NCBI GenBank assembly: GCA_029378245.1 | Contig: JARKIF010000156.1 | Location: 1-64,000, forward strand | Origin: Roridomyces roridus | Lineage: Eukaryota > Basidiomycota > Agaricomycetes > Agaricales > Mycenaceae | Direction of reading: 5' to 3' | DNA: 64,000 nucleotides | In this document: piece after piece, positions 1 to 11,510 of the stretch | Position numbering within the stretch: the first letter of the stretch is position 1 | How the letters are laid out: every line of letters starts with the position of its first letter | Notes under the pieces: generated by a model | The model's input: only the letters and a program-made list of their open reading frames with translations | Databases searched by the model: none | What the model was told of the DNA's origin: nothing | Program-made: the position numbers and the translations under genes

Positions 1-545
1 CCGGCTCCAGGGGGTGCGAGCGGTGAAGTCTTGATCGCGAGGTTGTGGTACGTTCCAGGGCCATCCTAGGCGCATGTCAACTATGTGAAGCTCGCATGAT
101 AGGAAACCTTGGAGTAGTAAAAGTGTCGCGTGGATTGAGGGAGGGGCATCTTGGGTCCGTGGGAGGCGTTCGTCGGATTTATTATGTGGTGCTCAATTGC
201 CGAGAATGTCGGTAATTGATCAGCGAGAGCTTGGTCAGAGCTGCATCTTGACTTGCGACGTGCATTGAGGGTACCGCCTTGGCAAGCAGACGAAAGTTGG
301 AACAACAGGGACAGAAACACTCATTGTTCAGGTTTGGCCCGTCCTTCGCCATACGCCGAGGCTTTCGGGAAACGACGATCCGAGTCATTTGCGGCTGGCG
401 CAGCAAGAACACGGCATTTCGAGACCATCCCAGCGGTACTTCGAGAAACGTCGAAAGATTGTCCATCCTGGGGGTCAGTTGTGTACCAATGTAGCAAAAT
501 CGTGAATGCCATGGCGGTCAGGAACACGCGATCACAACACGTCAC
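1..545. other. No gene recognised (left edge)
   Basis: Short overlapping open frames exist on both strands but none has a recognisable domain, a convincing splice pattern or a paralogue elsewhere in the window. I see nothing I can support here. The right end abuts the terminal inverted repeat of the element starting at 546. Confidence 0.5.
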
Positions 546-1292
546 AGGACCCCACACTATACGGTCACATGCCGTTGCGGGTTCGGACAAAATGACCCTC
601 GAAAATGCCCTTCCGGCCGGCAGAAAGTTCGGACAAGCCAGCCCGCCGCAGGCGGAGCCCGGACGAAGGTTCGGACAAGGGAGGGTCCGGAGGCCACCAA
701 ATCGACCCAATCTCGGTCCTGTTCAGCGTTGTCATCGCGGCCGCAGGTAGCGTTTGGCTGCAGTTTGCCGGGAGATTGAGGGTGATTTGCAGGGGAGCCG
801 CGCAGATTTGAGGGCAAAAATTTTGATAAATTCGGGCCGAACTTCCAAAAAAGGCAACTCGGCTATCAGGCCGTTGGCGGGTTCGGACAAATGGGCTGGC
901 GCCAAGAGGTCCCAATCAATTGATCCCTGGACACTGATTGATGTCGCTCTCACGACTCCTCCCTTCCTAATTAGATTTACCTCCGTGAAGTCCGCTAACA
1001 CCGTCTCTTGCCAATGACTGTTATCAGTCTCCGAGCGCCATCTCTGCCTACTTTATGCTCCCCACCCAGTCTGAACACACTCATTTCGACTTATTACTAA
1101 ACTCACTCATCTTTTTCACGACTCTCGACAGTGTTTGTTTGCTTTCCATCAAATCACGCCCAACCGGAGCTATCAACTCAATGTCACGGATCACTTGATC
1201 TGCTACCTCTTGGCTGGCGCCCCACTAAACTGGTTCGGACAACGGCGTTCCGGCCGGCGGAGACGACCTTTGGGGGTATAGTGTGGGGTCCT
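546..1292. mobile_element. hAT-like non-autonomous element, 747 bp
   Basis: Perfect 17-bp terminal inverted repeats begin AGGACCCCACAC at 546-562 and are inverted at 1276-1292. The flanking 8 bp are CACGTCAC (538-545) and CGCGTCAC (1293-1300), an 8-bp target-site duplication with one mismatch, the length expected for hAT insertions. Inside, the 10-mer GTTCGGACAA occurs five times in the same orientation (581, 627, 669, 881, 1233), like the subterminal transposase-binding repeats of hAT elements. No transposase is encoded, so it would need help in trans. Confidence 0.7.
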
Positions 1293-1375
1293 CGCGTCAC
1301 CTGAAATGCCCAGCACCTGATTGCATCACCTCGGCTGGCCCAGTGAGCCGGATTGAAATCGTCGACAGAAGCCTC

Positions 1376-2661
1376 TTATTTTCGCTGTGGGTGAGGGTGG
1401 AGGTGCACGGCGGGCTCGAACTTGAACTTCCATTCATCAACAAACTTGAATCCAAACTCGGAAAAATCACTGTGATTCAAGCATCTTGAACCTTGGGTGG
1501 GTTCAATCTGAAATACCCGACTATCAGATCTGTCTACTGCTTTCCCAAGCAACGCCTCCATCTCGACAATCACACTGGCCAACAAATCCTTTGTCCCCTT
1601 CGTGGGTTTCCATCCAATAGACAACGAATGCGAAGCTCGGCAACGCGCGTTGGTGCCGAGGATCGCGGAGCCGCCGAAGAACTTGTCCAGCTCTTCCTGG
1701 GAGAACGTCTTGGGTTCAGGATTGTCGGACTTGCCGAGGGCAACCAGGCCTTCTCCCACGGCTTTGCTGAGGTCGTAGAACGAGTGCTCGCCGTTCTCGC
1801 CGAAGTAATAGCCGTTTGTGCCGTGTCCAGTGGCTGGGGTTGGAGGTGATGGAATCGAACAGGGCAATGTAGAGGTCCGCAACTTGAATGTCTCGTAAAT
1901 CACAAACTGTGAGCGGAGAAAGGAAGCACATACGCTCGTGCACTTCGACATTGGGCCACAAGTTCTTTCCCTCCCCGACCATACCCGCGCGACCCCGGCC
2001 GAGCGAAATCTTGATGAGTCCAGGAAGCACCTGCGAGTGCCGATTCTGGAGACCCTTGTCGACGAGCAGACCCGTGGCGATACCGTAGACCATGGATGGG
2101 ACAAGGATGTAGGTTTTCGCGTACCCCTCCGCGTCCGCAGCAGCGATGGCCAAGTCCACATTGCGGTGGATTTGGTTGGCGGGAGGGCAGCGATTTGGTC
2201 TACGTTCGAGTCGTCGTAGATGGTTGGTGTGGAATACATGCCTTTGGCGTCATCAATGAAGAGAGCCGCGCCGGACTGATTATGGCTGAGAACACAGAAG
2301 TCCAGGGGAGGGAACATGTACATACCGTCTGGATGAAGCTGGGCGCTACGCCCGTCGCCGCGCGCCGCTGCTTCAATCCGGCGAGTATGGCCTGGGCTGC
2401 ACCGAAGTCATCGGAATCGGCAATGGCAATCACGACGTCTGCCTCGCTCGCAAGCTGCGTTACGAGAGGGACGTCGTTGAGCGAGCCCACGACGGCGGTG
2501 ACGCCAGGAATTGCGTTGAATTTGGCGGCCTTTTCTGTATTCCGGACAAGCACCGTAAAGTGGAAGCTGGCGACGTTGGGATGCTTGAGGAAGCGCGCGA
2601 GGACGGCGCCACCGATATATCCAGTCGCGCCGGTGAGGAAAAATTGCGTCTTGGAGGTCAT
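1376..2661 (-). pseudogene. NAD(P)-binding SDR/NmrA-like reductase, two frameshifts
   Basis: The predicted protein starts at the ATG complementary to 2659-2661 with a Rossmann nucleotide-binding motif (FFLTGATGYIGGAVL), typical of extended SDR/NmrA-like NAD(P)-dependent epimerases or reductases. Exon 1 runs 2661-2326, and a 50-bp intron (2276-2325) joins FIQT to SGAALFIDDAKG. A second intron lies near 1910. The family-like segments then fall in different frames: one base appears lost after LPPT near 2195 (ACCAA where ACCCAA is expected), and one base is gained near 1835 (a run of four Cs before the ATGHGTNGYYFGENGEH segment). Both indels are in C-runs, so sequencing error is possible. It lies 340 bp downstream of reductase A on the same strand and could have modified its aldehyde or alcohol product (inference). 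Confidence 0.7.
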
Positions 2662-3000
2662 TTCTTGCTCTTGTGTAGATTGCGATGTTGAAGTGAGGGC
2701 CCAGGAGTGCATTTATACCAGGACAAAAAAATGAATAAGCTGCTCGAATGAATAATGCAGGAGCGGAAGCGATGGTTGAAAGAGGAATCTTTGTAATAGC
2801 GGGCGGGATCGGTACCAGCGGGCGGAGTCGGATGTGACAAATTCCCGCAAGTCAGCATCAAGCGGTGTAAGAAAATGATCAATTGAGAAGAGGCCGACCA
2901 AAGGCCGACAACATGGAAACACAGACTGGCATTGGGAACGGCAGTTTCTTAGTCTTCGAGATCCAAGTACAAAGAATATAAGCAGTGGGAAATAGTTCGT
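2662..3000. other. Intergenic: SDR promoter and reductase A 3' flank
   Basis: This 339-bp gap separates the reductase A stop (3001-3003) from the SDR start codon. No coding potential is seen. It must hold the SDR promoter and the A terminator, but I cannot point to specific elements. Confidence 0.4.
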
Positions 3001-6000
3001 TCACAAACTTGAACTGTAGGATTCGATGAATTTCTTGCCTTGCCAATATTTCATCCACCGCCTCACATCATCCCCTTCCAATGGCGCCAGCACTCTTATC
3101 GACCGACTCAGTTCTTGCGCTTTAGTTGTATCGAATCCAACGTCGCCTTCCCCGGTCATCGGCGTGTTGAGGAACCCAAGAAGCTTAAGGGCGGGCTATA
3201 CACTCGTCAACCGTTGGTTCGAACCGAGGGAAAATCGACTCACGATATCCTCCAAATCTTCTACCGTCGCCCCAGATTCCCGATCCCTCAATTTCTGCAT
3301 CCACTCAGCAAACGGCGTGAGTGGCAGCTTGGTGAAGTCCGCCACACATGACATCACAAAGTCCCAAGGCACCGGACGCGGATGGACGACGTTCAGAGCA
3401 AACGGCACCGGCCTTTTCTTGCTCAGCGCTGTATCTACGATGACATTGGCAACGGCCTCGGGCGGCAGCCATGCAACGACGCTCGAGGGATCAGAAGGCA
3501 CAGTTCCAATAGCGAGACTGGATTTCACGATAGCGGGAACCCAATCCGTCGTAGACCAGGCACCACTCTTTATCGAGCCGCAGATTTGACCGATTCGGAA
3601 TGATGTAGCCTCAAGTCCCGATGTTGCGAGAATCTGAAGAAGATGAGCAGTGTGCAATGAGTGAAGGACGACGGAGAATGACCCTTTCTGCAATGTACTT
3701 GCTCTCGCCGTACCCATCACCCACCGCAACCCCCGCATCCAGTTGCAGCTCCTCTGGAAAAAGTCCACGGGCAGGAGCCCAACCTTGTGCAGAAGCGATG
3801 GAAGATGTGAACAGAAAACGGACGGACGCTGCCGAGCTACGGGCTAGGTCAATCAAGTTTCGCGTTCCCTTGACATGAGACTCAAAAGACGAGAGCGGCT
3901 TGTTGAAATCGAGCATCCAGGCGTTGTGGATCAGAATGGTGAGCGTTTCGCGGAGCTATCGGACTGAGTGAGAATCATAATGCCACAACAACAAGTGGTT
4001 CTCGTACCTCTGTCAAAACGTCCGTAGGCAATCCCAAGTCGGATTCAGCCGTATCGCCTTCGAGGTAAACGAGCTTGTCAGATGATAGTAAATCCATCTC
4101 CAGGCCACAGTCGATAAATGCTGCCGTTTGCCGTTTGGAAGCCGGTGAGGAACCGCGTCTGTTGAACGCGTAGACACGCGCGACATCCGCAGACTCGAGC
4201 AGCATCGCGAGAATGTGCGATCCGAGAGCACCGGTTGTGCCTGTGAGGAGAACAATCACGCCTTCCACAGAACGACGCGTCACTGCCTGTGGGATAGGCG
4301 TCTCGAAACCCGGACTGTATTTGTCCACCATAGCCTCGATTGCTGCTTTATGCTCGCCACGGTTCAAAATCGCCACTGTCTCACCGCCCTGCACAAGTCT
4401 GCCCACCGCCCGAGCAAGCTCTCGAATAGATGGAAACGCATAGACGATATTATGCCCAACCCTCATCGCCGCGGCTCGAACCTCCACATCCTCCGATCTG
4501 CGCAAAGCGCCGACGATCCGGTGCCGCAAAAACGTCGCACTCAGGCTATCGAAGCCGTGTTGGACGAATAAATCATCTCCGACGCAAATCTCGCGGTTCG
4601 AGATCAGACTGGCGTGTGCCTTCAACCAGGGCTCGAGATCCTCTGGAGTCCAAGTGGTGGGTGGAGGGAGCTCGTCGGCAGTGTCGCCGCTGTTTTCGAT
4701 CGTGGCGTATCTGAAAGGCTTGCATTAATTTCAGCTGTGGGTTAAGTATCGCATGACGCACAGAGCCTCGATCTCTTGCTCATACAAGCCGATCGTAGCC
4801 TTCCTGATGACTGTGCCCTTTGCTGCACGGACCATCGGCTTCCCCAGTAGTGTGACGAGAATCATCTCGTGGTAAATCTTGGCAAAGGATGGAGCGTTCT
4901 TGTTCGCCACTTCCATGGCTGGCCTATGGGTGCGCGCCATCAGCCCCGCGGACAGGGCTACCTATCTAGGATTCCTCACCAGATTAAATTTCGGAAGCTC
5001 GCTAACTGCTCCCGGTCCGAGGGATCTAGCTGGTACTCTCCGTGCGGCTCGACAAGCACGCCCACCTGGTTACGTTCCCGCCCGAACATGACGGCACCGC
5101 GGATGAACGGGCTGGAAAGTATGATGTCCTCCATCGGGCCAGGGACAGTCTTTTCGCCGTTGGCCATGATGACAACGTCGTCAAGACGGCCTACACTGTG
5201 TTGAATAACAATAAGTAAGTAATTGACTTCCGCAAAAGATCTCAGGCTTGCATTTTGTACAGGTCACAGTTCGTCGGATGCCGCCTAAACAAGTCCTTGG
5301 TCGCATAACCCCTCGTATCTGGGAGATTTTCGACAGCCAGGTGAGGTGTTTCAGGTATGGTCTAGAGGAAATCAATCAGACCAGGGATAACTCTTTCTAG
5401 AACTCACCAAGAACTGGCACTCGAACGTCTCGTCGCCCTGCGACACCCACCGCACACGCACACCCTGACTGATTTGAATCCACGACCAATCGCTTGCGTC
5501 CACATTCCCTCGGCGCTTCAGCACATCGACTGGTCCAACTGGAATCTATTCAGTGTGAGTTCTTTGAAAGTAGAGGAACGCCGGACATTCCGTCCCTCCA
5601 TACGACAGAACGAGGTTGACGCCCTGCGCAACAAGCTCGTCGCCGATCTGCTCCGCGAGGGGTGCGCCTCCGAATGTCACAATCTCGAGGGTCTTGAGGT
5701 AAGCGACACTTTCTTTCAAGGTCGACCACTCGGCGATCATGGTCGGCGCGGCCAGTAGCCCCGTCGCTTGGGAATGCCGTGCGTGAGCGATCGTGTTGTC
5801 CGCCGTAGGCAGTATCGGGGCGAGGTATTCCGTGCCGGTGGATGCTGGAGGGAAAATGCACACCGTGCCACCGGTGACAATCGGAAACAGGAGCTGGACG
5901 GTGATTCCTAGTACGTGGAACGACGGTAGTGGCACGTGCGCCGACAAAGTGGCGCGGAGAAAGTTCTCGCAGTTGCACGTAGGTTTCTGTCGGCGTAGTG

Positions 6001-6740
6001 AGGAACATAGAATAAGTGGTATGCGGAGGCTCACCCATTGTTGACCACTGAATGAGGACCTTGTGCGTCATCGGGATGAGCTTTGGAAGCCCGGTGCTCC
6101 CTGAGCCAGGATTTGAATGGCAGGAAGAGGAAGACCGCGTCACTTACCACTGGAGTGCAGGTAGATTGCGACGTCATCCACCGATGTTTGAACCAGACTG
6201 TCGGGATATGGAATGAATTCATCTTGGGGCGTTTCGCGGCCGAAATGCGGGTATATCTGGCCGAGAACAGGCATCTCCTCGACGTAAGGCATTGTGTCTT
6301 CCAGCGGAGAAAGCGAGGCTTTGGTCATTAACAAGCGACGAGTATTTGTCGCATTCAGAAGGTGCAATATTGCTTCCCGTGAATTCCTGTGAGAGATAGG
6401 GAACGGCTCAACGACCCTGTGAGTACAGTACAAGTGGAAAAACCACAGGACTTACTACAATCCCCGCCTTGATGCATCCCGCGACGACTGTTTGATACAC
6501 CACAGAATCCGCCATCGCAATTATGCCGAGTGTTTGTCGATCTGGGCCCCGTCGCTGAGGCCGTAGGAGATGAGCCACGCGGTGAGCTGCTCTGGCGAAC
6601 TCGAAACGGGTGATGTCAATGATGTGTCCTTCTCCATCGGCAAACGAGTATGCGATGCCTTGGTTTTCGGTGGAAATGTGAAAGTCTATGATCCCATCGA
6701 GAGTAAGAGAGAAATCGAGAGGCGGAGCTGCGCGGGACAT
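3001..6740 (-). pseudogene. Adenylate-forming reductase A (A-T-R, NRPS-like), frameshifted
   Basis: Reconstructed as 12 exons (6740-6456, 6406-6148, 6100-6035, 5986-5587, 5538-5408, 5361-5252, 5195-4980, 4923-4762, 4710-4008, 3955-3683, 3633-3244, 3195-3001), totalling 3190 nt. That is 1063 codons plus one extra base. Domains in order: AMP-binding adenylation domain (SSGSTGLPK, YGGTE, GRLDDV motifs), a carrier domain with GFDSL around the phosphopantetheine serine, then a thioester-reductase Rossmann domain (GTTGALGS; YGESK as Tyr/Lys pair). Such enzymes activate a carboxylic acid, load it on the carrier and release an aldehyde or alcohol with NAD(P)H. The lesion is at about 5940-5955: after RELSPRHFVGA there are 7 extra nt relative to paralogue B, changing frame before LPSFHV. 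Relative to B it also lacks 12 residues in exon 2. Several donors are weak (GTCCGG, GTCATT, and GC at 5251). A TATA-like CTTATATGA lies just upstream (6771-6779). Confidence 0.88.
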
Positions 6741-7909
6741 GACGGTAGCTTGTCGTGGCTGGCTGTCCTTTCATATAAGCACCGCGGACAGATAGCCAGA
6801 ACGTGGTCGGAGAGCGGTGGGGTACACGGAGTGGTACGATGGAGTGCCTGGCGATACTCAAGTTAAAAGAAGGTTCAAACAATAGGGCATTCCACGCGCT
6901 CGTTTTTGACTCGTTTTCGGCTCCTTTTCCATCGCGTTTCCGAATCTATTAATCTTCACTCCAACTGACCGGGCGCTTTGAGACCGTTCAATGAGTCATG
7001 ACGCCTGAGTGCAGGTCACAGAACGACGGATGGCACATTCATTTAATTACAGGTAGCGAGTTCTGAGCGTTGTTAGATCGGAGCTTCTTTGTCGGCGGCC
7101 AAAGGCAGAGCTGGACGTAAATAACATGGTGGTGCAGAAGAGAAGTGTTTCGGCCACAATCTCCGAGATCAAATCAAACTCGACCAAAGCTCACATTCGG
7201 ACTTGGGCTTGAGGCCAGTGCTACGCATGGCAGGTACGATTCTGTTGATTCCGACACTTTAACCCTTGTTTGCCTCTTTGCACAAGGGCCGCGAACAATC
7301 TGGCCAGCCGCCGGCCGTGGATCAGCAGATAACTACTTCGACTTCCCTCCATTCGTGGATTCCATCGTAGGCGGCCTTTCCTTGGCCTTTCCGTTTGTGG
7401 CAACCCCACCGGAAGACTCAACTGTGTTTTTACTAATGGTAGAACACTTGAAAAAGATCTGTAGATCATACTGTTGCGAAGTTGAATGTATCACTTCTGT
7501 TGTCCGTGCCGGACTATTGCCGGCACCTAGATTCATCGATCAAGACTGGCCGAAGTCAGCCGATGTGTTCAGCCTCGCATCTCAGCTCGATTTGCCGAGT
7601 GCCGAGATTGGATTGGATTGGATATGAAAACTTAAAAGTAGGATGGTACCCGCAGAGACACGGCCGGGAGCCGAGATCAATGATCCTCATCAATAATTGT
7701 TGCCCGACGGCACAATCTTATCACGTCCAAAACTCGGAGGCCGTCGGAGTGAGGGAGCCGAACTCAGCCGATATCACATGCTGCATCCAAAAGGATTTAG
7801 CTACTCGTTTGATGGCAAGGGTATAAAGAACGATTCCTAACAGGTAGGAATCGTAATTCACGCGACATTATGCATTAAGTACATTACATGCTACAGAAGG
7901 ACCACAAAT
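6741..7909. other. Long intergenic region, no gene recognised
   Basis: This lies between the divergent end of reductase A and the stop codon of the metalloprotease-like gene. One open frame (about 7145-7627, plus) has no recognisable domain and a composition unlike the neighbouring genes. The left part must contain the reductase A promoter. Confidence 0.4.
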
Positions 7910-9433
7910 CTACTCGTCATCGTCAAAGGGGAACGCCAGATCGACACCCGGAATCAAACCGTTCTTGATACTCGGGCAGGAGGTAGGAGGGGCGGCCGCA
8001 GCTGGCGCGACGGCAGCCTTGGAGGAGACTGGCGGGGCAGGCTTAGCTGAAACCGCAGCCGACGGTTTTGCAACTACGGGAGGAGGAACGGCTTTTACAG
8101 GAACTGCAGTCGGCGGTTTTGCAACTACGGGAGGCGGAGGAGCGGCAGCTTTCGCAGGAACCGCAGTCGGTGGCTTTGCAACTACGGGAGGGGGTGCAGC
8201 CTTCGCAGGGACGACTGGCTTGGCTACTACCGGCGGAGTAACGGGCTTCGCCACGGGAGCCGCCACGGGTTTGGCTGCGACGACGGGTTTGGCTGCCACA
8301 GGCGCTGCCTTGACCGGTACAGCTGTGGGCTTCTTCACCGGTACAGCGACGGGCTTGGCCTTCGTCACGCGCTCCACAAGGCTACGAAGGAAGAGAGAAA
8401 TCGAGCGCTCGACGGGGGCGGTACCGAGCAGAGGACCAGGGATGAAGCAGCTCGGAAGGAAGAATTCGGGGTTTGATTGAGCCTGAGTTAATTGGAGTTT
8501 CGTATTAGATCCCAAGGTGCGATTATGAAAAAAAGACGCACATAAAGCGCAAAGAACGCATAATTCTGCGGGTTCTGCGGTTTCTGAGCATCGCCAATGA
8601 GCTGCACCTGCTGGATACCGATGGCAGGTTTGTCGTCGGCGGTTTTCTGGTCAATGAGATGCTTCGTCTCGACGTTACCAAGGAGTGGTAGACTGTGCTG
8701 GACCTCGTGGAGGAGCGTGAACCCAGCCGGGGGCGCGAGTTTCCCACCAACGACCTTGAATGTATCGAGTTTCATCTCGCCTTTGGATGCCTTGAGCTTT
8801 CCAGCTGCGACCGTGAAAGATTCGCCGGCCTATGCATGTGAATTGAGCGAGGAACATTCAAAGTAATATAATGAGGACGCACCGCCAGGCCAAGAGGCGA
8901 GAATCGAATGAGGTTGACGGTAGGGACAACACCGTTGGATCCCTTGGTGAGCTTCCCAATGTTGACTGTATTCGCGGCCGCTTTAGCCGCTTTGACGTCT
9001 GTGGCTGGGATGCACGTGAATACAAGAGCATCGGCATTCCCTTGGAAAGCGTCCAACGACGTGACTTTGGCGGGAATTTCAAGTTTGTTGACGAAATTGT
9101 ATCGCTCCTGCACAGTCGCAACAGAAGCCTTGGCTGTCAAATTGTCAGAAAGAGGAAGAAGAGGGGCGCTTCAAACGACTTGCCAAATAATTGGTTAAAG
9201 CCGTTCGATTTCTGAACGTCCTTGACCTTCAACGCTTTGAGCGCGACCGAAGCCATGAGCTTCGCGTCTGTGATCGCAGCGTTGATAGCAGTGACTTGGG
9301 TGTCGTCGCATGCCTCCGTTCCCGCCGTCAAGATGTGGAAACTGAGTGCACGCCGCTCCAGTGGCAGAGGGGAACCCTGTGCGATGATGGCCGTGGAGAT
9401 GAGGACCGATGCAGCGAATGAAATGAAATGCAT
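7910..9433 (-). CDS. Secreted HExxH metalloprotease-like protein with PAKV-rich tail
   Basis: Four exons (9433-9184, 9133-8883, 8829-8542, 8482-7910) give an uninterrupted 453-aa protein. The first intron uses a GC donor (GCAAGT). It begins with a hydrophobic signal peptide (about residues 1-20). Residues 208-212 are HEVQH, followed downstream by a D..P-rich stretch and NPQNYAFFALY. That spacing and ending resemble deuterolysin/lysine-specific metalloendopeptidases (family M35, HExxH then Asp, ending near N-x-x-NYxYFA). From about residue 290 the chain becomes a Pro/Ala/Lys/Val repeat region of roughly 130 residues, then ends in an acidic FPFDDDE. It is a paralogue of the gene at 11.5-12.7 kb, with an LRR-like gene between. 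The protease assignment comes from motif memory and not from a search; the tail is unusual. Confidence 0.75.
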
Positions 9434-10191
9434 GGCGTGAAAAAAAAAGAAGAAGGAAAGCGGCGAAGAGAAAGGAAAAGGGCTCGATGCACTGCACGAG
9501 GGGAGAAGGAAAGGAAGGAGAATGGATGATCCAGGCGCCCACATTCTAGTTAAATATGAGCGCCGCAAATGAAGATCTGCAGCCGTTTCTCAGGAGTCAG
9601 CACTCGGGCTTCACCCGGGTTTCAACTAAATTGCGGGGTCCCGCTGATTTGCAATGAGATCCTGCGGATATCCGGACACATACGCGTGCAGTGTAAACAC
9701 GATCATCAGACCAGCAGTGCCGCCACAGGGCGTAGCGAGTGAAGCAAGTCGGACGATTGACAGCCTAGTTTCCGGCGAACAAGCTGTTGCCAACGTAGGG
9801 GTGCCAGACATAGGGGTGCCAGACATTGAGCCGTGCTGGGCAGCATCTATTTAGTCAGAGAACCCGGAGATGGGCGTCTGGTGCGAGGACCAGAATAGAC
9901 GAAACCAATTACTTAGCTTGTACGGTATTAGTCTTGGCAGGCCAAGCTGTCGAATGCACAGCACGGTTGCCCCAACCCCGCCGAAAAGGCCATGCAAGCA
10001 AAGATGCAGAGATTGGGTGGATTTGGAGTAAGAAGCGAGCTAAGCGAAGTCCAATATCCAAGTGGAATCCACAGGACATGACGGCAAGAGGCAAGAGGGG
10101 ATGATGATCAATCAATCAAACACAGCCATCGAATGCGTCTTTTCGACTTGACCACCATCATGTGCCAGTTCTCCCTTCACATTCTACCTCC
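9434..10191. other. Intergenic; short tandem repeat
   Basis: This is the divergent promoter region of the protease-like gene (minus) and the LRR-like gene (plus). A 15-bp unit, TAGGGGTGCCAGACA, is tandemly repeated at 9796-9810 and 9811-9825. No open frame here is convincing. Confidence 0.5.
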
Positions 10192-11430
10192 ATGAGCGCC
10201 CACATCCTCGAAAATCCTAAAGACATACCGTCTATCCCTCTTGCGTCCCTCGTATTCAAGATCCCCTTTCCAGAAGATGCGCCAGATCGCCTTCTGAAGC
10301 GTTACCTCTCCCTGAGGACGGAACGCAGCCTCGAAGAGGAATCGCACTACGATGAACCGTCTGCACGCCTCGCCCTCGAGGCGTATAACGATGAGACTAT
10401 TGCCGCTGACCGTACCGCCTGGATCGAGCGCGCCAGGTCGTCGTTCGCGGATCTCGTGGCAGCCAACAAGCACACACTCCGCCACGTCGAGCTCATACTG
10501 CCGACTGGTGGGATCGCGACGCCCCTCAATCTTCTTCCTTTCTTGAAGGATATCGAAAATCTGGAATCCCTTAGCGTCCAATGGGTGCGAATGACTTGTT
10601 TTATGTAAATGACCAGGGCGCTCATCTTTTGTTAGCCCATGCGTGGATACCTACCCATGTCGCTCATTCTTTTCCCAAACTTCCCCCACATCATTCAAGA
10701 CAGTATCATCTCCTCTTTCGAGGAATTCCATACATCCCTCATGCAGGCTCTTGCCGCGCACGCCCCCACGCTCAAACGACTCCGAATCTCGCTTCCCGAG
10801 TCATTTCCCCGAAAACCATTCAGCGACCTTTCTTTCAACGCAGCCTCCTTCCCCTCCCTCCCAGCTCTTGAGCTCCTCGACCTCACACATTGGAGTCCAC
10901 CCGTCCCCGAGCTCAAAACTCTCCTCGGACCAGACGGAGCTGTGCCGCACTTGCAGCACCTCATCATCGACCATGGACATGAAATCCCCCTCACAGACGA
11001 GGAGGAAGACGACGGCTCGTGGGTCGACGAGACCTACGACTTCAACGCACCCGTCGTCGAGACGCGTTCCTGGCCTGCCCTGGGTGCGATACTCGCGTCG
11101 ACCCAGATCAGGTCTCTCAGCGCCGCACTGCACGATACACGATGGAGCTCCGGATTCGCGTACCTGATGAACAGGGACGCGGTGCGCAAGGGGCTTGGAT
11201 TGACGGAGGAATCCGGGCTTGTCGTGTGCACTGCGTGGCCTACGGAGTATCAATCCGTGGAACCTAGATCAGGGCCCGAGGTTGATGGAGATGCTGATTT
11301 GTACTCGCATGTACCGGGCTGTGGGCATCTCGTATACCCGGTTGGTCAGCGTCCTACTGCTGGATTGTGGCCTGCGCATACTTCCGAGACGCGCGCTGTG
11401 CAGATGATGGCCGGTCGTCCGTGGTATTGA
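10192..11430 (+). CDS. Hypothetical LRR-like protein, 395 aa
   Basis: Two exons (10192-10584 and 10636-11430) joined by a 51-bp GT..AG intron give 395 aa in frame. The ATG at 10192 is the first in-frame one; the upstream in-frame extension lacks an ATG. Segments such as LPEFLKDIENLESLSVQW-like and FPSLPALELLDLTHW-like stretches show the irregular leucine pattern seen in Agaricomycete F-box/LRR-type proteins, but no F-box is visible at the N terminus. An acidic stretch (DEEEDDGSW) lies in the middle. The gene sits between two paralogous protease-like genes, in opposite orientation. Function unknown. Confidence 0.6.
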
Positions 11431-11510
11431 AGGTAACAAGCTGTTGAAGCGGACACATGGATTAAATTTAGCAGTATAATAGAAAAGTGGATATGACCCC
11501 TGCAAACCAA

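Noticed and set aside
5940..6034. Alternative splice acceptor that would remove the reductase A frameshift
   Set aside because: No AG in the required phase lies between the donor at 6034 and the LPSFHV segment. The sequence RELSPRHFVGA matches paralogue B in the first frame, so the break lies within the exon.
7145..7627. 161-codon plus-strand open frame
   Set aside because: Starts at a non-ATG codon in the longest form, has no recognisable domain and no splice context.
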